This document shows positions 10,624 to 22,900 of a stretch of 64,000 nt of DNA, piece by piece; the stretch's first letter is position 1, and each line of letters starts with the position of its first letter. The stretch covers positions 3,410,001 through 3,474,000 of the forward strand of contig CP085833.1 in assembly GCA_020809705.1 (NCBI GenBank), read 5' to 3'. Origin of the DNA: Calonectria ilicicola (Eukaryota > Ascomycota > Sordariomycetes > Hypocreales > Nectriaceae). Both the position numbers and the translations under genes were made by a program. Under the pieces are notes generated by a model. The model had not been told where the DNA came from. It did no database searches and saw only the letters and a list, made by a program, of their open reading frames with translations.

Positions 10624-13600
10624 GGGTGGCCAGTGTTTGGGGTTTTGCAGGGATCACAATTGGGAAAGTTTTATCAGTAGGGGATATTTGCTGCGATATG
10701 GGCCAACAAATGGGATGAACAAGATTCAAATGTGAAATAAATGACCACAGCTTACAAAGGAACCATGTCTGTAGATTCACGACGACGGATGAGAGATACC
10801 ATGAATCAAGAATCCATAAAAGTCATTGATAAATTTGTGGTTTTCGTTTACAGTTCCTACTATACCTATCTGTCTCCATTCGCTCTCACTCTCTCTATTT
10901 ATAATTAAACTGGAGTGCATGCATTTGATGGTTAAGTGGTTGCATTTGTGCTGCGGAATTCGTCTGATACAGTAGAACATAGGGTAGGGAGGAGGAGCCT
11001 GATCAGCAACACGGGTGGATCTGACATAATACCGCCGAAATGACCTCATCTGTTTAAAAGGGAAAAAAAAGTTTTTATTATTATTATAAGGCTGTTGCTA
11101 TAGAGTGGGAGGATGAAAATGTCGACCCAACGACGTCAGGCGTCTATGTCATCGGGGAAAACTATTCAGGGAAGGGTTGCATAGCTAGGCAGATTACCGG
11201 GAAGATCCAGGTGCAGCCCTGCCTTAGTTTCATGGAGTACAGGAAAAACGCAGCTAGTAACGGCTTATCTGCCTTGGTCCCAGTAACCAACCACATGTCG
11301 AATGCGCAGATGTTCTGCTTGGTGGATCCAGTGCTTCGCAAAGCTGCCAGGGCATTTTCAAAATGGCAGACCAGCTTGGATCATTTGAAGAACTTGGCAT
11401 AGCTCCCCCAGCTTCATGCACTAGAGGCAGGATTTCCCTAGGATCAGGATCTTGAATGCATACCTTACCCCTGCAATTGCTGCCTTATTCTTGCACAGTC
11501 ACTCGTTTGCACAAAGGGGCAAATGCAGGGCTGGGAGATCTCTTTCTTGGTGGTGGTACGGACGCTATTGCGGTCTGCCTCAGACTTGGAGAGGTTGGCG
11601 TCCCGCCTAACCCCACTATTTGCTCACCGCCGACCATCGATTCACCATCTTGGCGGCGAGGAGGCAACAACGCGTCAGAATCTGTTTCACGAGTGAACAA
11701 AGGATCGGTGAGTGACGCGGAGAGATGTGCGCGGGGAGACAAGCGGAGGCGGATACCCGAGGAATGTTGGCTTGATGGGTATCGACGAGAACGGGTGGGT
11801 GTTGAGCAAAGAGTGAAAGTGCCTACATAGGTCGATGGAGACCTAATCCCACGGGCAGCGACGAATCATGGATGGACCCCGGCCGGAAGCCGCTGCAGTG
11901 GGCCGCCGCTCGCCTTTGAGTGTGGCCGACGCCGTGGGATTTTCCCCGCCAAGCGACGGACGGGGGGGGGCATGGTGGTCCACGGCCTAGGGAGGGGCCT
12001 GGTGTGAAACCAGGGACGGCCCCAACCTCCTCGAGATGTCGACATCATACCTGCCCAAAAGCTGATAGATCAATATCATTTTTTTCATGCTGGGCGCCAT
12101 TAAGGACGTGGGCGTGGCGGTTATCGCAATGGGACCCAAGCCAGACACACGGAGAGGGATTGCGATTGACAATGCCGGTTGACAAAACATCACCCCACCA
12201 AGGGGAATAGAAACCAGCTCGGTCCAATGCCCGAGGGCCCCCGACTGTCGTGATGCATAATGGATCAGCCGGGAGAGGCTTCAGAGGCGAGCCACGTTGC
12301 ACATCCGGGGAAAAACAAAACCACTCAGTTGCAGCCAGCCAACTCGGAATGCTTCCCCATCCAGGCACTGGCTAGTGAGGTCGGGAGCGGGGACCACCCT
12401 GCAGGGTGAAAGGGTGAACTTTTTTTTTTTTTTTTTGCTTCTGGGACTGAATCTCGATGAAGGAGGGAGGCGAAGAAAGGAGAAAATGGAGGTGGTTGTC
12501 AGGTTGACTGTTTCCGGCGGTGGGCGCATGGAGATGGGCCGGTTATTGGGCTCACTCTGTTCTGACTGTACTGAAGCGAGATCATCAGCTCCCGTGTGAG
12601 CAACTGAGTGGCTTGAAGTCTGGACGCGGGATGCATCATGATTGACGGTGCATCCCTCCTGTCTCCTGTCTCCTGTCTGGCTCGACTGCGGTCCTGCATC
12701 TTGCGGGCTTCCTGCTTTAGGCATGCTGCTACGGGCCGCCTCTTACTGGTCACCGACTCCCTGCGAGATTGCTTGCTCCTATCTCGTACATTGCTGTAAG
12801 CTAGACACAGGTACAGCTGCTTACAGCACGTAATGTGCACTGCAGCACCTGACATGACATTACATTACATTGCCGGTGGCTCGCTCGTACCCAGTACATA
12901 ATTGACAGCACACAGGGCGTCAAATGGATGGAACACAAAGGCTCGCAACGGATGGAACCCAACAGGAGAGCGGTAGCATATCGCCGCCCAATGGCTCCCC
13001 CCCGAGACTCGGAGGTACCCCTTTGTCACAATTGATGTGCAGGTTTGACTCAGGACTACATGTAGGCCCGTGTGGTGTTGGGCCGCCATTATCCCTCATG
13101 TGTGCTCTCTCTTTGTGGTGGTGGTGGTGGTGCTGGCGGCGGCGGCTCGCCTGCTGGCTGGCTCAACTGTCTCGTTCGGATGCTGCTTGTCTCTGAGCCC
13201 GCTGCCCAATTGCCCCAGCGACGTGGCGCCAGTGCTGCTGGGCTCCGCCGTGGGCCAATGGCGCATGGGCACGATATGGGCGCCCGTCGTCACCTATCAA
13301 GCAAGCGAACAGGGGACGGGGAGGACTTGGCCTCAACTTAGCTTGTTGGGCCCGCATGCTTTTTGCAGTCTTCGTCGAGTGCCGCGACAGGGCGAGCGAA
13401 AGCGACATGGATGTCCCCTTCCAGCCATCCACATCGCAAAATACACACATGCTATGCACACAGACCCAGCTGTCAGTTGCTCAGTCGCCCTCGTCAATGA
13501 ATGACCTCTCTGGTCCTCCCACCCGTTCGCCCGTTATGATCCGAGCCCTGCATCTCACACATCACCATTGACATACTGTACATCCAATCCCTTTCTGCCT

Positions 13601-13844
13601 CTGTTTCTCTCGTACCCATACCCTTACCACCACCTACTTGGCCTTCCCGTTTTTGCCGCCGTTACGCTGTCGGACCGCGTGACCCCCATTCCATCCCATC
13701 CAGCCAGCCATCGCACCCGGCCCCATCGCGTCCCTTACTGTCGAGCCTTTTTTGACAGACAGCCTCCAGGGTTTGAGAGATCTGAGTTCCGCTTGGCGGA
13801 CCCTACTGCAGCTACCCGATCGCCTGACTGCTGTACCTGCACGG
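10624..13844. other. Long intergenic region, no gene seen
   Basis: About 3.2 kb from the DBP5-type stop to the probable leader of the giant gene. Frames present are short and domain-free. It contains a T17 run at 12420-12436, a GTG/GGC triplet patch near 13110-13150, and a C/T-rich stretch toward 13560-13640 that may belong to the giant gene's promoter. No tRNA or repeat element was recognised. Confidence 0.55.
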
Positions 13845-13916
13845 AGTGAGAGATAATAGACTCGTCCCCCCCGGGTTTTCTAACCTAGCATTCTTTTTTT
13901 ATTTTCGTAATGTCAG
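13845..13916 (+). other. Possible 5'UTR intron of the giant gene
   Basis: A donor-like GTGAGA at 13845, a branch-like TTCTAAC ending near 13884, a T-rich tract, and an AG at 13915-13916 outline a 72-bp intron. If it is spliced, it removes an upstream ATG at 13910 that would otherwise open a 10-codon frame ending in TGA at 13940-13942, overlapping the main ATG at 13939. Consensus evidence only. Confidence 0.4.
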
Positions 13917-13938
13917 AGGAAGACAGGGACCAGAAAGT

Positions 13939-16900
13939 ATGAGTGCCCATCGGGGTTACAATTTTGGCTCTTCTCGGGCATTTGATTTGTCCCAAGTTCA
14001 ATATTCTGACTATTCTAATGTACAGTACTGGCACGGCTCAGATTCAGAAGGAGAACAAGATCCTCAGCAAGAAGGACCTGGTGAGTGGAATCACATGTGA
14101 TATTTCTTTTTTTTTTTTTTCTCCCTTATTTCATTTTGGGATTTTTGCAATTGGCAATTTGCGATTTTTTTTTTTAGTTCAATTCGGCATTTAGCGCTGC
14201 TCAAAACGGCGAATTGAGCTAACACATTATGTAGGCGAAGATGGACAGAATGGCCCCCTCTTGAGAACAGCCCAAGAGGAGCCGGCACCATCGGCTCCAT
14301 CACCCAAGAAAGACAAGAAGAAGAAGAACAAGAAGGACAAGAAGAGGAGCAAAAAGGGATCAATATCAGAACCAGCTCCGCCCCCACCTGTAGTAGCCCC
14401 ACCTGAGAAGGTGGAGGAGAAGAAGGACGAGGGCACACCAGAGCAGGTTGAGGAGACAAAGGTACCAGAGGGAGAGGCTGGGGGTGAAGAAAAGGCCGAA
14501 GTGACGGCTGACCCCGAAGAGAAACCAACATCAGAAGAGAGCCCAGCTGCCGAAGAAAAGGCAGAGGGTGAAGAGAAGCCTAACCCAGAAGAAGAGCCTG
14601 CCTCAGAAACGAAAGCCGAAGACGATAAGGCTGAGGATGAGAAGCCCGCCGAGGAGGAAAAGCCTGTTGAGGAGAAGTCAGTAGAGCCGACAGCTGAAGA
14701 AGACGCCAAACCAGCCGAAGAAGAGAAGCCGGAAGAATCAACAGCCGCAGAGGATCCACCCGCCGAGAATGAGTCAGCGGCGGTGGCAGAAGACAAACCC
14801 ACTGACGAAGCACCTCCACCCGAAGAGTCTCCCGAAGAGTCTCCCAAAGAAGATGCAGCAGCTGAAGGAGACGAACCCAAGGACGAAGCCCCCAAAGATG
14901 AGCCGCCCACAGAGGAAACAGCCACCGAGGAACCACCTGCCAAAGAACCACCAACCGAAGATGCCGACGCTTCAAAAGAACTGAGCGAAGACGAGTCAGT
15001 CAAGGAAGCAAATGCATCAAAAAGCAAGGGCAAGAAGAAAAAGGACAAGAAGGACAAGAAGGACAAGAAGAAAGACAAGAAGTCCAAAGACAAGTCCAAA
15101 GCACTTCCGGCAGACGAAGAGAAGCCCGTTGAAGACAAGGTTGAGGCTGAGTCGGCCCCTCCACCCCCTGAGCCCTCTGAAGAGGAGACAGCCAAAGCTC
15201 CTGAGGATGACACCGAAGATAAACCGGCAGAAGAGCCTCCAGCTGAGAAGGCCCCGGCTGACGAACCCCCGACAGAGGAGACATCCACAGAGGAGACTCC
15301 TGCAGAGTCACCCCCGGCAAAGGAGACACCCGCGGAAGAGACTCCTGCGGAAACACCTCCTACAGAAGCACCCCCCGCAGAAGAACCTCCTGCAGAGGAG
15401 ACACCTGTGGAAGAGACTCCTGCGGAAGAGACTCCTGCAGAAACACCTCCAGCAGAGGAGACACCCGCAGAAGCGCCACCGGCGGAAGGAGAGAAACCAG
15501 CTGAAGGCGACTCTGTAGAGACCACTCCCGACGAGGCTCAACCTGCTGATGAAGCAAACTCACCCGATGGCGAGAAATCTGGCGACGCTGCTTCTGAGGC
15601 TGGCAAGCCTGAAGCTGATGTGAAGGGTGCTGAAGAAGACGAACCCGCTGAAGCGGAACCTCCTGCGCAGGACGCCGGGGAGAAGCCTTCTGAAGAACCT
15701 GAAACTACTGAAGCAGACAAGTCCCCAGAAGAGGCTAAGCCGACCGCAGATGAGCCGGTTTCTGAGGAGAAGCCCTCGGAAGAAGAGAAGTCAGCCGAGG
15801 ACGCTCCTGCTGCGGAAAAGGAGACACCTGTCGAGGATACGCCCCCTGCAGAGGATGAGAAGAAGGCTGTGGATGGTGAACCCGAGCCAGACAAAGCCGA
15901 TGATGCTGCTGCAGAAGAAGAAGACGTCGAGGATTCTGAAGACGAGGAGGAGTCTGAAGACGAAGCTGAGGCTCTCGCAGACGAAGAGGAACTCGAGGCA
16001 TTAAAGACAAAGAAAGCAAAGAGCAAGAAGAAGAAGCTCAACTCGAGGGACAATACACGATATCAAGAGCTCGTGCAGAAAGTCGAAGAGCATAATACAA
16101 GGAAAGCCGAGAGAGCCGCTAGGAAAGCCGCCAAAGCAGCCGCCAAGGCTAAGGCTGCTGAGGACGCCGCAGCAAAGGAGGCTGATCCTCCCGCCGAAGG
16201 GGAGGCCAAATCAGAGGAAGCCGCAGACGCACCTGCAGACGCGCCCGCAGAAGAAGCCGAGTCTGAGGCCCCCGCTGAAGAGGTCAAGTCTGAGGAACCT
16301 GCAGAAGCACCTGTAGAGGAAGCCGAATCTGAGGAACCGGCAGAAGAGGCCAAGTCTGAGGAACCCGTTGAGGAAGCTGAATCTAAGGTATCCGCAGAGG
16401 AAGCTAAATCTGAGGATCCTGCAGACGAGGCTGAAGCTGAAGACCCTGCGGAGGAGGCTAAATCTGGGGAATCTGTAGAGGCACCTGCAGAGGAACTTGC
16501 AGAGGCAGCCAAGTCTGAGGAATCAGCGGAGGAGGCTAAATCTGAAGAACCCGCAGAGGAAGCTAAATCTGAGGAACCAGCAGAGGAGGCTAAATCTGAG
16601 GAACCAGCAGAGGAGGCTAAATCTGAAGAACCGGCAGAGGAAGCTAAATCCGAGGAACCGGCAGAGGAAGCCAAGTCTGAGGAGCCTGCAGAAGAGGTTG
16701 AATCTGAAGATTCTACAGAGGCAGCCAAGTCTGAGGAGCCAGCAGAAGAAGCTAAATCTGAAGAACCCGCAGAAGAAGCCAAGTCTGGAGAACTCGCAGA
16801 AGAAGCCAAGTCTGAGGAACCAGCAGAAGAGGTTAAACCTGAAGAATCCGCAGAGGAAGCTAAATCCGAGGAACCTGCAGACGAGGCTAAATCTAAAGAC

Positions 16901-19900
16901 CCTGCGGAGGCAGCCAAGTCTGAGGCGCCCGCTGAGGAAGCTGCAGAAGACGTTAAGTCTGAAGAACCTGCGGAGGCATCGACAGAAGCACCTGCAGAGG
17001 AACCTGCCGAGAAAGACAAGTCTGAAGAATCTACGGAGGAAGATAAGCCTGAAGAACCTGCAGAGACACAGGTAGAGAAACCTGCGGAAGAAGCCAAGTC
17101 CGAAGAGCCAGCGGAAGCACCTGCAGAGGCTGAGGACAAACCTGCAGAAGCAGCTTCAACTGAGGAGCCTGCGGTCGTCCAAGATGAGTCGAAAGAAGAT
17201 ATCTCCAAGGAGGAGGAGGAGTCTGATAGCGACGCTGAGGATGAAAAGCCGGCCGATGCTCCTGCGGCTGATAAGTCCGAGCCAGCTTCTGCTGAGACTG
17301 CGGAGGAAACTCCTGAGGAGGAGGAGGAGTCTGATAGCGACGCTGAGGATGAAAAGCTGGCCGGTGCTCCTGCGGCTGATAAGTCCGAGCCAGCTTCTGC
17401 CAAGACTGCGAAGGAAACTCCCGAGGATGTTTCTGTTGTGGAGAATACCGATTCTCTCAAGAACGACGAGGCTGAGAACGAAGAAACAAAGGCAGCTGAA
17501 AAGGCACCTGAATCTCTGCCTGAAGATAAAGAACACCAGGGCGAAGAAGCATCAGTCGATCCCAGTGCTACTACTGAGACACCGGCAGTAGCTTCTGAGA
17601 CTGATGATGTAGACTCTAATAAGCCTGTGGAAACTGAAACCTCCGTGACAGAACCTGAGGCGGAGTCAGAGGTTAAGCCTGACGAACCTTCCGAGAAACC
17701 TGCCCAGCCGGATGATGCACCTGCCCCTGAGCCTGCATCTGAAGTTGAGGCCGCGACTAAAGACGCGGCTGAAATTGAAGACATGGCTGCTGATTCCGAT
17801 GAAAAACCTGCTGCAGCGGAGTCTCCAGCAGATCCAGAGGGAGACGAGGCTAATGAGGCTGATGGTTCTGACACGGGCGCTACTCCTAAACCAGCGGCTG
17901 AAGAGGCTGTTCCTGCAGTTGACGACGTGAAGCCTGAGCCTCCCGCTGAGGGAGAAGCCGAGGAACAGGCTGCTTCTGAGTCTGAAGCAGAAGATGAAAA
18001 ATCCGATCCCGTCACCGAGGAGAAACTTGCTGAAAACGACAAGGTTGAGGCCCCTGCAGACAAAGAACCAGAGTCTGACGCACCTGAACCACCTGCAGGC
18101 AGAGAGGCAGAGGACAAGGCTGCCGCTGAATCTGAATCTGAATCTGAAGATGAGGAGGTTGACTCTCCAGCTGAGGAGAAACCGGAAGCTGTGAATGATA
18201 GCACCCCTGAAGAGGCATCTGAAGAGAAAAAGCCAGAAGCTCCCGCTGAGATACAACCAGATCTCACTGAGGACAAGCCTGCTGAGGAGGAGCCCATCAA
18301 AGAAGAAAAGCCTGAAGCATCTGCGGAGAAGGAATCTGAGCCCGAACCTACGGGTGATGCCCCTGAAACTCCTGCAGAGGGAGTAGCCGACGAGAAGGTT
18401 GCCGCTCAATCTGAAGCAGAAGATGACGAATCTGAGTCCCCAGCGGAGGAGACCTCAGAAGTCACTGAGAATAAGCCTGCTGAAGTGGAGGCATCCGAAG
18501 TGCCTGTCGAAGCTACGACAAAGGAAGAACCAGAGGCCGTCGAAGAAAAGATTGCCGAGGAGAAAAAGCCTGAACCCTCTGCTGAAGAGAAAACCGAGGA
18601 GCCCGCTGCTGCGGAATCCGAGGCAGAGGAATCCGAGGCCGAGTCTGTAGCTGGAGAGGAACCAGAGGTCAAGCCCACAAGCGACGCTGCTGAACCCCCG
18701 ACTGACGAAACGGCTGAGAAGGAGCCTGCTGCTGAACCTCAAGCTGTCGAGGGATCGGAGGCTGTGGAAGACAAGTCCGCTGAGGAGCCCGCTAAAGAAG
18801 CAACGGAGCCTGAACAAGCTGAAGACGATGAAAAGGAAGCTTCAACGCCAGAGCCTGCGAAGGAACCTGAATCGTCCGATGCCGATGAGGCAAGTGTGGT
18901 TGCTGATGACGCGGACGACAAGCCTAAGGACGCAGAACCTGAAGTTGAGGCTAAGGAAGAAGCACCTGTCGCCGAGCCTGCGTCTGAAGAAGTGAAAGAT
19001 GAGGCCGATGCCAAAGCGCCTGCAGAGTCTGAAGCCGACGTTAAGGAAGAAGCACCCGCTGCTGAAGCTACAAAGGCCGAAGAAGAAAGCGATTCTGATG
19101 ATGAGCCCGAAGATACACCTGCTGCCCCTGCAGAAGCAGAGGTTGTGCAGGAAAAGTCCACACCCGCAGAGGATGAACCTGCCGCGGATGACCAACCGGA
19201 AAAGGCTCCCACATCTGTTCCCGAGGAGGAGGCCAAACCAGCTGAGGAGACACATTCTACTGACGACAAGCCAGCCGACCAGGCACCGCCCGAAGAAGAG
19301 ACCAAAGTAGCTGAAGTGGCTGATGCAACTGACGAAAAGCCGACTGAGGAAGCATCACCTGCTCCTGAAGAGGAAGATAAACTAGCCGAGGAGACACCTG
19401 CTGACGACAAGCCTGAAGATGCACCTGCAACTGACGAGAAGCCAGCTGAAGAAGCACCTCCACCCGAAGACAAACCAGTCGAGGACGAGGCCAAGGCAGA
19501 GGGAGAGGTTTCGGCTCCCGAGGAAAAGCCCGCTGAAGAAGCTTCTCCCTCTGATGACAAGCCTACTGAGGAGGCTCCTCCCGCTCCCGAAGAGGCCCCC
19601 GCCACTGAAGAGAAGACGGTTGATGATGCCCCTGCCACTGACGAGCAGCCAGCCGATGAAACAAGATCTCTTAAAGAGGCCCCTATTGCTACAGAGACAG
19701 ATGACAAACCTGCGGACGAGGAACCGCCCGCCCCAGAAGAGGATGCTAAACCAGCCGACGAAGCGCCCGCGAAAGAGCCCGAGGAAGCCAAGCCATCTGA
19801 CGAACCAAAAGAAGCACCGGCTGAAGAAACGAAGACCGAGGACGAACCCAAGGCTGCAGAAGCAGAGGAGAAGAGAGAGATTCGAGACCCTGTCCCCGAG

Positions 19901-22900
19901 GATAGAAAGGAGAAAAAAGGTGAGGAACGCCATTCATTATACGATACCCCTCTTGATTTTCCGCAACGTTTGGGAGTTTCTACTTCGGAGTTACATGAAA
20001 ATTTGGATCAAGGCGTTTTGGTATTGCATTCAGACGATACCCAGGAGCAGCAACCCGACTTGTCAGACACAGCACTTACCACTATCATTAACGATGAGCC
20101 AACTCAAATGGAGTTGGCTGACCATGCGGAGGAGAAGGAAGATACGATTAAGGAGCCTGAGGATATTCAGGCCCCAGAACATGGAGATAAAACTGTCACA
20201 GAAATCACGATGCCAGAGTCCGAAAAGCCCGATGTGGGCGGACATATAGATGAAGCCACAAAAGACCTAGAAGCCAATGATTTAAACATGGGCCTTGAGT
20301 CGTCGGAACCCGTTGCTGAGAATTCAGGGGTTGACATCACCGAGCCAGCTGAACAAGAGCCCATTACCGAGGTGGATGTCTCGAGTGAAGTCTCTCAGCA
20401 GAATAAGGCGGAGCTTTCAGAGAATCTTGCACCTTCGGCCGTTGAACTTGGGGATGATCTAAAGGAGTTAGATGAGTCTGAGCACCAGGACGCCCTTGAA
20501 ACCCCAAGTGATAGGGATCCCGGCATCTCAGAGGACGATACTACCGACGATCGAGCGATTGACACTCAGACGATCGAGGGACAGCCTAGCGAACAGCATG
20601 ATGCCTTGGCAAATGCTCAGGCAGAGACAACAGTTGAACCTGAGCAGGCCGAGATTGATAAGGCTATTGAAGAGTCATCTGCGCAACCTGACGAACCCGA
20701 CGTTGCTACGGGCCAGTCTGCTGAGTCGCCTGTTGAGAAGCCTGGCGATGAGCCTGTCGAGGAGTTTGTCAAGGACAGAGTCGATTCAACTGGAGCAGAT
20801 GTGCCTGAAGTTGATCAAGTTTCTGAATCTGAAACTAAAAACGCCGAGGTGACTGCTCCAGGGCAACTGGAGGACATCGCTGTCGCAGCCGAGCAATCCG
20901 ATGAACCAGTCAACAACCCAGAAGCAAACGAACCCTCAGCGTCTGATTCAAAGCCCGTGGAGACACCGGAGACCTTAAATATATCGGCAGATGACCCTGC
21001 CGCGACCGCGCCCGAACAGCTCGAGAAGACCGAGAGTGTAGAGAGCCTCCATGAAACACCTTCCGACCTTGACAAGGACCAGGAGACTCAAGACACTGCG
21101 GCTGGAGAAGCAGAGCTCGAGGAAACTCCTACCGAAACCCAGTCTAAACAGATCAAGCCTGAATCCGATTCGGAGGATGACGTGCTCTTACTTACGGAGC
21201 AGGAATATGTTCCCGAGGACACACAACCCACCGATGTTGAGACCCAGACAGGCGTCGAAGAGGACAAAATCTCGTCTCAGATCGAGGGGTTGCAAGATAC
21301 GCCCGTGGAGCCAATCCCCGTGCTTGGAGCTGTAGTTGACGAGCACTCTGAGAATGAACCTGTCGATGAGACGCCCAATTCGGACGACTCTGTCCCGTCT
21401 GATGCTGCGGGCAATGATGTCTTGTCAACGGATCCCGCCAGAGATCTCGAGGCTGCTATTGTCGGTATTGAAGAAGGCCCAGAATCTGAAGACATCATCA
21501 ATCCTGTGTCCGAAACCAAGGACACGCACGACGTGTCTGAGGAAACTTCACATGATCTTGAGACCTCTGTTGCTGCTACACCTGATGAGAACGCCACTGC
21601 TGAATCTGACAGCAAGGCTGTAGAGGTGGTGCCTGTGGAACCAGCCCATGACCCACTGCCTGACGAGGCTGAAGTCTCGAATGGACTAGGAGACACAGTC
21701 CTTGGCGATGCTGGCACAGACCAAGAGTCGGTTGCTTCAAACCCAGACTTGGCGTTGGAAGCAATACAAGCTGAGGAGACTGTGGAATCTGAAGCTTTGG
21801 TTGGGGATCACCCTGAAGATTCCGCAGAGCCAGAGGTAGATTTCTTAGAGGCAGCTCCAGAGGCACAATCTGATGCCATAACCGAAGTTGAAGTTGCCGA
21901 GCAAGCGCATACAGAAGTCGGGGAAGAGGCAAAGGCTGTCGACATGGGCACTCTGGGTGAGGCTCTGGAACCTAGTATTCAGGATGTAGCAGTCTCAGAA
22001 GCCCCCATTGAGCCAGAGGTCACAGCAGCGAAGCCAGATGATGAAAACGCCACCGCTCGTAGCTCAAACGAGGTGCAAGCATTAGCTGTGTCTACGGGGG
22101 AAGCACTAGAAGATACCGATCTCTCTGAAGAAGTCGAAGCTTCTAACTCTGATGCAGAGGAGCATGCTCCTCATGATCTCGTTGAAGTACCTCTGGTTGC
22201 TGCTGCGAATGAGGAACTCACTCAAGACCTGGTGACAGAGGCAGAAGATATGCCCGAGAGGGACGAGCCTGCTGAAGCCCTCGAAGGTGATGGAGATGCC
22301 ATTGATTCCAATCCGGAGCCTGTTTTAAACCTTGCTAGCGACGTCTCAGGTTCTGATGGCCTCGTCCAAGGTGAAGTTCCCGAAGGAGCTCAGCCGGAGG
22401 GTCATTCGCTGGATCTTCTTTCAAGGGATGCTGGACACGAGGACGTACCTGGTGCACTTTTGCAAACTGAGCAAGAATCACTTGCGTCTGACGTCCCACC
22501 ACTGACCTTCCACCCGGATATTCCAGAGGAGGCCAATGATGGCGAAGAGCCCGCGCCCCAAGCACCCTCGGAGCAGCGTCTTCCGGAACGAGAATCATTC
22601 CTGGTTGAGCTTTCTGAGCCGATCGCTGAAGATGCTGTTCCTCGGGAGCCTGTCCTCGATGAGCAGAGTAGCATCCCGATACCCGAACCGCTCGCTCTGA
22701 CATCTAGACCCGCTTCACCGGATGTGCTGGCTCAACAGACCCAAAATGACGCCTCTATGGACCAAGAAACGATCATTTCTGTGGCCCCTCTTGATGCCCA
22801 GGAGTTAGACTCAGATCAGCACAATGTGGAAGAGCTTGTTAGTCCAGCTGAGAAACCTACCGGAGAACCTGACGGACTTGTACGTGCAGCTTCTCCCAGT

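Noticed and set aside
14227..15525. A 432-codon antisense Ser/Gly-rich frame, and similar ones at 18739-19851 and 15538-16053
   Set aside because: Same cause: repeat codon composition keeps several frames open. The sense frame alone spans the whole 12.5 kb and has a consistent exon 1.
16063..18300. A 745-codon antisense frame rich in Ser/Ala (SSDLASSAGSSDL units) opposite the giant gene
   Set aside because: It is the reverse complement of the Glu/Pro/Ala/Lys repeats, whose codons (GAA, GAG, GCA, AAG, CCA) contain no stop when read backwards. It has no promoter, no signal peptide and mirrors the sense repeat exactly.
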